Below are positions 59,080-64,000 of a DNA stretch of 64,000 bases, in pieces (position 1 is the stretch's first letter; every line of letters starts with the position of its first letter). This DNA comes from an uncultured Collinsella sp. (GTDB lineage Bacteria; Actinomycetota; Coriobacteriia; Coriobacteriales; Coriobacteriaceae). A program made the position numbers and the translations under genes. The notes below the pieces were generated by a model. The model was given only the letters and a program-made list of their open reading frames with translations. It did no database searches and had not been told where the DNA came from. The stretch spans positions 124,001 to 188,000 of the forward strand of contig UQKL01000001.1 of NCBI GenBank assembly GCA_900541695.1, in the 5' to 3' direction.

Positions 59080-59889
59080 CTACTCCCCTCGCGCCGTACG
59101 AGCGGCAGCCATAAAACGAGCTACCCGCTCAACATCAACCGGGGCATCCAGCTTTCCGTCGCGCTTTAAGCAGGTGCCGACAAACGCGCCATCGTAGTGA
59201 GCAAATACGTCAGCCACGGTATTTTCGCGACAACCGGTGCCACATACCACGGGCACTTCGCCAACACGCTCACGGACCTCATCGGCAAGCTCGCCCGAAG
59301 CGCCACGACCGGCAGCCGAACCGCCGATGACCATCGCATCCGGTAGGCAATTAAAGAGAAGTGAATCGGCAATGTCCGCAGTCGTGCGGTCGTTGAGATA
59401 AACCTCCCCCTCGCTCGTGATGAAGTGAAAAAGCTTGAGGTCGTCCAGGCGCAGCGCCGCCTTGCGACGCATGGTGTGAGCGAAATCTCGGTTAATCAGC
59501 CCGAGATCACCGGCCCAGGCACCGCAAAAATTGCAACGCGTGAACTGCGCGTCGACGGCAGCGCACAGCTCGATTGTGGCATCACCATCGTAAATAGCTT
59601 CAGCTCCCCAAGGAGTCGACAAATCATGGGATAGAGCCCCGATTACATAGCCCATCGATGCAAGGGTTGAGGGAGAAACATGCTGCTCATAGGGCATCGA
59701 GAGCTCATTGGTAATCAAAATGCCATCGACACCGCCCTGCTGCAACGCCTCGAGATCGCGCTTGGCGGCTTCCACGACCTGCGACACGCTTCCGCCCGGG
59801 TAATACAGTGGATCGCCCGGCAGAGGACGCAGGTGCAGCATTCCGATAACCGGCTTTTCGGTCTTGAACATCGAGGTTAGAAACGACAT
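59080..59889 (-). CDS. BtpA/SgcQ family protein
   Basis: 269 residues. KPVIGMLHLRPLPGDPLYYPGG at the start, GGVDGILITNELSMPY, RRKAALRLDD, ITSEGEVYLNDRTTADIADSLLFN and MVIGGSAAGRGASGE are the BtpA family pattern of a TIM barrel. The family includes E. coli SgcQ, a putative nucleosidase of the sgc sugar operon, and BtpA of cyanobacterial photosystem I stability. Here it sits in a sugar-catabolism cluster, supporting the enzymatic (lyase or phosphorylase-like) view. Reaction unknown. Confidence 0.9.
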   Translation of the reverse strand: MSFLTSMFKTEKPVIGMLHLRPLPGDPLYYPGGSVSQVVEAAKRDLEALQQGGVDGILITNELSMPYEQHVSPSTLASMGYVIGALSHDLSTPWGAEAIYDGDATIELCAAVDAQFTRCNFCGAWAGDLGLINRDFAHTMRRKAALRLDDLKLFHFITSEGEVYLNDRTTADIADSLLFNCLPDAMVIGGSAAGRGASGELADEVRERVGEVPVVCGTGCRENTVADVFAHYDGAFVGTCLKRDGKLDAPVDVERVARFMAAARTARGE

Positions 59890-59922
59890 AACGTGCTCCT
59901 TCTTAGGGTCATTGCAGGGACG

Positions 59923-60351
59923 TTACTCCCCCAGCACCTCGACGTACACTTTTCGCTTCTGCGGACCGTCAAACTCCGCAAGATAGATGTTCTGGGCACC
60001 TCCGCACACGATGTGGCCATCTTGGACGGGAAAGAAGCAACTGTTTCCACAAATCATGCTCTTGATATGCCCACAGGAGTTGTTACCGGTGGCTCCATAG
60101 CTCGGCAGGAAGTGTGCATGCGCATAGGGGGCATCGAGTGGGGCGATGCGATCAAGCGTCTCCATAAGATCCGTCTCCACGCAGGGCAGTCCCTCGTTTA
60201 CCACGATTCCACAGGTCGTATGCGACAAAATAATCGCTGCCAAGCCATTGGTCACCGAGCTGCGTTCGATGGCAGCGTGCACATCTTCGGTAATATCGAT
60301 GAACTGGTCCGGAGCAGTCGATAGATAGCTCAATGTCTCGAGCGTCACCAT
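59923..60351 (-). CDS. YjbQ/UPF0047 family protein
   Basis: 142 residues. ITEDVHAAIERSSVTNGLAAIILSHTTCGIVVNEG and SYGATGNNSCGHIKSMICGNSCFFPVQDG, with conserved His and Thr pairs around LSHTTC and GHIKSM, mark the UPF0047 fold (YjbQ), reported to have weak thiamine-phosphate synthase activity. Members are often found with sugar or amidohydrolase genes. It ends two bases before the amidohydrolase start codon region, implying coupling. Confidence 0.9.
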   Translation of the reverse strand: MVTLETLSYLSTAPDQFIDITEDVHAAIERSSVTNGLAAIILSHTTCGIVVNEGLPCVETDLMETLDRIAPLDAPYAHAHFLPSYGATGNNSCGHIKSMICGNSCFFPVQDGHIVCGGAQNIYLAEFDGPQKRKVYVEVLGE

Positions 60352-60353
60352 GT

Positions 60354-61214
60354 TTACTCATCCCCTTCAAGAAAACGCAGGGCATTACCCCAGTAGAGCC
60401 TTTCTCGCGCATCATCGCGCATGAGCACGGTATCGAGCGCCCGCTTGAGTTTGAATGCACGGAAACGCGGCGTATTGCTGGCGAACATCACTTGATGCGA
60501 TAGCGCGCGCTCATACCACAGCGGCCCCATATCGACCGTGAAAAGGCGCTGCATCATCTCCTCGGGCGAATCGATGTAAGTGATAGAGGTGTCCGTGTAG
60601 CAGTTGGGATACTTGAGCAGCATCGCCACGGTCTCGCGCACCCAGGGCCAGCCAAAGTGGGTCAAACTAAAGCGCACATTTGGATGCGTTGCGATTGTGT
60701 GCTCAAATGCAAGCGGGTTACTGCGCGAGAGCTCTGCGCCCGGCTCCCAAGACATACCGGCATGGAAAACCACCGGCTTGTTATAGCGCTCGCACAGCTC
60801 GTAAAGCGGCTCGGCCACGGCATCATCGGGGGCAAAACCCTGCTTTGCCGGATGCAGGCAAAGCCCCTTTGCCCCCAACTCGGTAAAGGCGCGCTCCAAT
60901 TCGTCTGCGGCACCGCTCACCTGCGGATCTACGCTCGCAAATCCCCACAGACGATCGGGGTGCGCGGCAACCAGCATGGCAATCTGGTCATTGGTGCCAA
61001 AGTGTCCTCCGCATGCCGTGGTTACATCGAGCGGCATGAGCACGCTCTTCCGCACGTCGCAGACGTCCATCTCGACTTGAAGCTCATCCCAATCCATGGG
61101 GCCCATATGCCCCATACCAAATTCTCGTGACCAAAAACCGAATCCATCAGGCTCATCACCCGGCGTACAGATCTCGCCATAGAGCATAGGATGGACCAAC
61201 ATGTCGATAACCAT
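60354..61214 (-). CDS. Amidohydrolase-like TIM-barrel protein with altered metal site
   Basis: 286 residues from the ATG at 61214 (GAAAGGAG upstream). The amidohydrolase_2 (ACMSD-like) outline is clear: MVIDMLVHPMLYG, AVDPQVSG region FASVDPQV, VFHAGMSWEPGAELS, LTHFGWPWVRETVAMLLKYPNCYTDTSITY, FASNTPRFRAFK and YWGNALRFL. But the N-terminal HXH is replaced by LVHP, and the usual metal Asp near GTDYP is an Asn (ASNTPR). It may be metal-poor or catalytically changed. Two flanking genes of the sugar cluster are coupled. Substrate unknown. Confidence 0.82.
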   Translation of the reverse strand: MVIDMLVHPMLYGEICTPGDEPDGFGFWSREFGMGHMGPMDWDELQVEMDVCDVRKSVLMPLDVTTACGGHFGTNDQIAMLVAAHPDRLWGFASVDPQVSGAADELERAFTELGAKGLCLHPAKQGFAPDDAVAEPLYELCERYNKPVVFHAGMSWEPGAELSRSNPLAFEHTIATHPNVRFSLTHFGWPWVRETVAMLLKYPNCYTDTSITYIDSPEEMMQRLFTVDMGPLWYERALSHQVMFASNTPRFRAFKLKRALDTVLMRDDARERLYWGNALRFLEGDE

Positions 61215-61241
61215 TTCGTACTCCTTTCCAGGCATTTGGCC

Positions 61242-62042
61242 CTAGTACGGCTCAAACGAACCAATCACTCGGGACGACAGTTCAGCGCCCGCCTTCATGC
61301 ACGCCGGAATATCAAGGCCATCGATCACGCCCTTGGTAAACCCGGCAATATACGAGTCGCCGGCACCCACGGTGTTAACGACCTTCTCCGCCGGCACGAT
61401 CCCGCACTCATAGAAGCGCTCACCGTCATAGGCAATGCTTCCCTTCTCGCCAAGCGTGGCAACTGCCACCCGCGGTCCCAGCTCCTGTACGTGACGTACC
61501 CAATCACGCAGCTCCGGAGTGTCCTCTTCAAACGACATGAACGCATAGTCAACGTAGGGAAAATGGTTCTCGCAGGCATATTCGGGATCCTGGCTGAACA
61601 CCGAGAAGTCCATAACCACCGTCTTGCCCGCATCATGCCATTCGGGCAGGAGGTCCAAACAATTGCCAAACAGGTCGGTGTGAATGATGTCATGTTCTAG
61701 GATAAACGCCCGGTCATCTTCATTCGGTCGATATGCCTCCATTACGCCATCGATTGCCTCGAGATGTACGCGATCGACGCCGTCTTTCAACGCCATGAGC
61801 ATCACCGAGGTGTCGCCATCCTCCACCCGCAGATGTGAGATATCGAACCCCTCAGCGGCCAGCGCCTCCCTCATCTTGTCTCCGTACTCGTCCTTGCCGA
61901 CAACCGACACGGCGGATACCGAAACGCCCATTCGTGCAAGATGGATACCCCAGTCAATGCCATTACCAGTCGGATAGAACACGCCGATGTTTTGATAGAC
62001 GTCCGCACAGCAAAAACCAGCTGCGCACGCTTTAATACCCAT
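61242..62042 (-). CDS. PfkB-family sugar kinase, fructoselysine 6-kinase-like
   Basis: 266 residues from the ATG at 62042 (GGAGAAG six bases upstream). CCADVYQNIGVFYPTGNGIDWGIHLARMG, SVVGKDEYGDKMREALA, and the ATP site VVNTVGAGDSYIAGF with the catalytic Asp. It is close in pattern to FrlD but the first sugar-site turn reads PTGNGIDW instead of PGGNAVN, so the sugar may differ. Second kinase of the cluster. 121 bases and a hairpin separate it from frlD. Confidence 0.85.
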   Translation of the reverse strand: MGIKACAAGFCCADVYQNIGVFYPTGNGIDWGIHLARMGVSVSAVSVVGKDEYGDKMREALAAEGFDISHLRVEDGDTSVMLMALKDGVDRVHLEAIDGVMEAYRPNEDDRAFILEHDIIHTDLFGNCLDLLPEWHDAGKTVVMDFSVFSQDPEYACENHFPYVDYAFMSFEEDTPELRDWVRHVQELGPRVAVATLGEKGSIAYDGERFYECGIVPAEKVVNTVGAGDSYIAGFTKGVIDGLDIPACMKAGAELSSRVIGSFEPY

Positions 62043-62059
62043 GGTCTTCTCCAATGTTC

Positions 62060-62093
62060 AAAAGGGGACCCACCACATGGCGAGCCCCCTTTT
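62060..62093 (-). terminator. Weak terminator or attenuator hairpin
   Basis: AAAAGGGG pairs with CCCCTTTT around a longer loop, in the 121-base gap between frlD and the next kinase. On the minus strand TTTTG follows. It may lower expression of the distal genes. Confidence 0.55.
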
Positions 62094-62163
62094 CGCGTTT
62101 CGCTTATTGTTTTGCATCGGCTGTCCAAAGCCTCATAGCCAGACCGCCGTACGCTTTCTTAAG

Positions 62164-63027
62164 CTATTCGACGATTGGTGCTCCGTGGCCCCAAGAACCT
62201 TCCATGCCGCACACGGTCGAGGCAAACCCGGCAGCAAAGTCGAGCGCGCGCTCGATGGCCTCGGCGCAATCCTCACCACGCTTGGCGGAATCGAGATAGC
62301 ACATCAAAAACGAGGTGAGGAACGAGTCGCCCGCCCCCATGGTGTCCTTCATGTCCGTTACCGGTTTAGCCAGCTGGCGGTAATAACGCTCGCCGTCGTA
62401 AGCAATGCAGCCCTCGGCGCCCGCCGTAGCCGACACAAAACGCGGACCCAGGCCCTTCACCCATGCCAGACGCTCGCGAATCTCGTCCTCACTCGCGGCA
62501 TCCGCCGCACTAAAGAAAGCGAAATCGACGTAGGGCGCAATCTGCTCGTAGTACTCGTCGGTGGAGTCATCCGAAAAGTCAAAAGAGACCGTGACGCCCG
62601 CAGCCTTCAGCTTGGGCAGCTCGCGCTCGGTAAAGCAATAGTTGCCCGAATGAACCACATCGAACTGCTTCATGTACGAAAGGTCAAAGCGATCGAGGAC
62701 ATAGCGCGCATCGCCACGGATACCGCCCTCGTTGGAGCCGAGGAAGACACGGTCACCGTCAACGACGGTCACGCGAGCCGCTCCGTTCTCGCCAATCATC
62801 TGCTCGCACTTGTCAAGCTCGATACCCTCATCCTCGAGGCTTGCAATGACATGCTCGGCAGCGGCGTCATTGCCAAAAATGCCCATGTATGCGGAGCGTG
62901 CGGCACCGCATTTCTTGGCATAAACGGCGAAGTTCACCGCATTGCCGCCGGGATACATGGTGTGGATATGCTCGTAGCGATCGACGACGTTGTCGCCAAA
63001 TCCGAGCGCGTTAACGTTAAATGCCAT
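62164..63027 (-). CDS. frlD: Fructoselysine 6-kinase (FrlD-like)
   Basis: 287 residues. LGFGDNVVDRYEHIHTMYPGGNAVNFAVYAKKCG matches the E. coli FrlD start (GDNxVDxY, PGGNAVN), DFSDDST, ADAASEDEI and DTMGAGDSFLTSF are the PfkB catalytic motif. It phosphorylates fructoselysine, an Amadori product of lysine and glucose, to its 6-phosphate, the substrate of the deglycase that follows. 14 bases separate the two, indicating an operon. Confidence 0.88.
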   Translation of the reverse strand: MAFNVNALGFGDNVVDRYEHIHTMYPGGNAVNFAVYAKKCGAARSAYMGIFGNDAAAEHVIASLEDEGIELDKCEQMIGENGAARVTVVDGDRVFLGSNEGGIRGDARYVLDRFDLSYMKQFDVVHSGNYCFTERELPKLKAAGVTVSFDFSDDSTDEYYEQIAPYVDFAFFSAADAASEDEIRERLAWVKGLGPRFVSATAGAEGCIAYDGERYYRQLAKPVTDMKDTMGAGDSFLTSFLMCYLDSAKRGEDCAEAIERALDFAAGFASTVCGMEGSWGHGAPIVE

Positions 63028-63041
63028 GGCCTTTGCTCCTT

Positions 63042-64000
63042 CTAGTACTCGACAACACCCATATAGCGACGGAAATCGGGATCGTGATCAAACACCTTGC
63101 CGCGTGCAGCACGCAGCTCGCAGTTCATGGCGTAGAACAGCACCGGGTCCAGATAGGCACGGACGCTCGCCGGCACGGCTTCCATACCGTACTCCTTGGC
63201 ATCGAGCACCATCAGCGTATCGGTATGCGTCTTAAGGAACGCCAGGGCGCGCTCGTCCATAGCACGGCACTCGCTGGAGCCCATCTGCAGGAAGTAAAAA
63301 ACGCCGTCCCGAGTAGCCTCGAAGGGGCCGTGGAAGTACTCGGCAGAGTGGATGTAGCTGCAGTGCTGCCACTGCATCTCCATAAGAGAGCAGATAGCGA
63401 AACCGTAGGTCTGGCTAAAGTTGGGACCGCTGCCCAGAATATAGAAGAACTCGTGCTCCTGGCAAAGCTTGGCAAAGCGATCGCCCAGCTCGGCATTTAC
63501 CTTCTCGCGTGCCGGGGGAAGAATCTTATCCATCTCGGCGATACCGGCATACATATCGGCAAGATCGGCGTAGCCCTCCTGCTGATCGAGCAGCTCGGCC
63601 GCAAGCGATAGCGAAATGCCAGCGGGGACCTCGGCCTGCGGCACGCCCTCGCCCCACGGGTAGACCCACGTGGTCCACTTGCCGGAGTCGATCTTGGATC
63701 CAGCGTTGTCGGTCTGGGCGATCACCGTAGCGCCGGCGGCAAGGGCAATCTCGCAGCCCTCGACGACCTCCGGGGTATTGCCACTGTGGCTGCAAGCGAT
63801 GACCAGGGACTTCTCGCCCAGACGACGCGGACGCATAATGTCGAATTCACGTGCGGTATAGATATACGAAGTGAAGGTGGTTGCCTCGCGCTGCAGAAGC
63901 TCGTGAGCCGGGATCAAATCGATCATGGAGCCACCGCAAGCAATCCAGTAGACGCTGTCGAACTTGCCCTTCTCGGCAATTGCCTCTTTGATCAGATCGT
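63042..64000 (-). CDS. frlB: Fructoselysine 6-phosphate deglycase (FrlB-like), cut by window edge
   Basis: The frame runs from the stop at 63042 to the window end, 319 codons, with the N-terminus missing. SIS-domain motifs VYWIACGGSMIDLIPAHELL, ACSHSGNTPEVVEGCEIALAAG, YILGSGPNFSQTYGFAICSLMEMQWQHCSYIHSAEYFHGPFE and the C-terminal DHDPDFRRYMGVVEY (compare HNPDERRYYGGLVEY of E. coli FrlB) place it. It cleaves fructoselysine 6-phosphate to glucose 6-phosphate and lysine in the cytoplasm. Confidence 0.9.
   Translation of the reverse strand, partial: DLIKEAIAEKGKFDSVYWIACGGSMIDLIPAHELLQREATTFTSYIYTAREFDIMRPRRLGEKSLVIACSHSGNTPEVVEGCEIALAAGATVIAQTDNAGSKIDSGKWTTWVYPWGEGVPQAEVPAGISLSLAAELLDQQEGYADLADMYAGIAEMDKILPPAREKVNAELGDRFAKLCQEHEFFYILGSGPNFSQTYGFAICSLMEMQWQHCSYIHSAEYFHGPFEATRDGVFYFLQMGSSECRAMDERALAFLKTHTDTLMVLDAKEYGMEAVPASVRAYLDPVLFYAMNCELRAARGKVFDHDPDFRRYMGVVEY

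Overview
The window is a GC-rich chromosomal segment from a low-oxygen fermenter, most likely a gut Coriobacteriia close to Collinsella. This rests on recognised gene content (phosphate acetyltransferase, two acetate kinases, L-lactate dehydrogenase, ECF transporter, EttA, a complete acetylase-type lysine operon, fructoselysine genes) and overall composition; no 16S gene is present. No rRNA, tRNA or CRISPR array was seen.

Layout. 1-14 kb: DJ-1 family tail, maf, a P1 peptidase, glycosyltransferase plus UDP-galactopyranose mutase, the acetate branch (pta facing two tandem ackA genes), hinT, exonuclease VII, RNase D and a lipid kinase. 14-20 kb: a secreted C69 dipeptidase, then an ECF transporter operon preceded by a tiny leader peptide with three consecutive Trp codons and an attenuator, which marks it as a tryptophan uptake system. 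20-26 kb: cell-envelope genes (aspartate racemase with an ATP-grasp ligase resembling D-aspartate ligase, and a PcsB-like secreted protein) and a Ser/Thr kinase. 26-33 kb: an Old Yellow Enzyme-type oxidoreductase, aconitase X subunits, an M20 peptidase and a broken MFS transporter, read as a small catabolic cluster. 33-39 kb: lysine biosynthesis, with a lysine riboswitch ahead of an in-frame LysA-DapA fusion, dapB and dapH, and a divergent M20D deacetylase. 39-46 kb: a frameshifted nucleoid-associated protein, a DUF2974 hydrolase, ldh, an aminotransferase and nadE.

46-50 kb is a visibly AT-richer island transcribed leftward: a DUF2087 protein, an MFS transporter, a B12-binding radical SAM enzyme split by one missing base, and a 36-residue peptide gene with a perfect ribosome binding site just before a terminator. 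I read this as an undescribed RiPP-type (modified peptide) cassette and the best candidate for a new system here. 50-57 kb: two low-complexity proteins of unknown function, ettA, an sdpR-sdpI pair, tcdA and tatD. 57.5-64 kb: a leftward catabolic cluster with fructoselysine-type deglycase and kinase (FrlB, FrlD), a second FrlD-like kinase, a divergent amidohydrolase, YjbQ, BtpA and an FGGY kinase, running off the right edge.

Two genome-wide themes recur. Intergenic spaces carry nested palindromes: 21-29 bp perfect outer arms, different in each copy, around a conserved core. Three genes (MFS 31782-33100, nucleoid-associated protein 38968-39971, radical SAM 46105-48425) are each restored by inserting a single base, so they are either real pseudogenes, phase-variable genes or sequencing errors.
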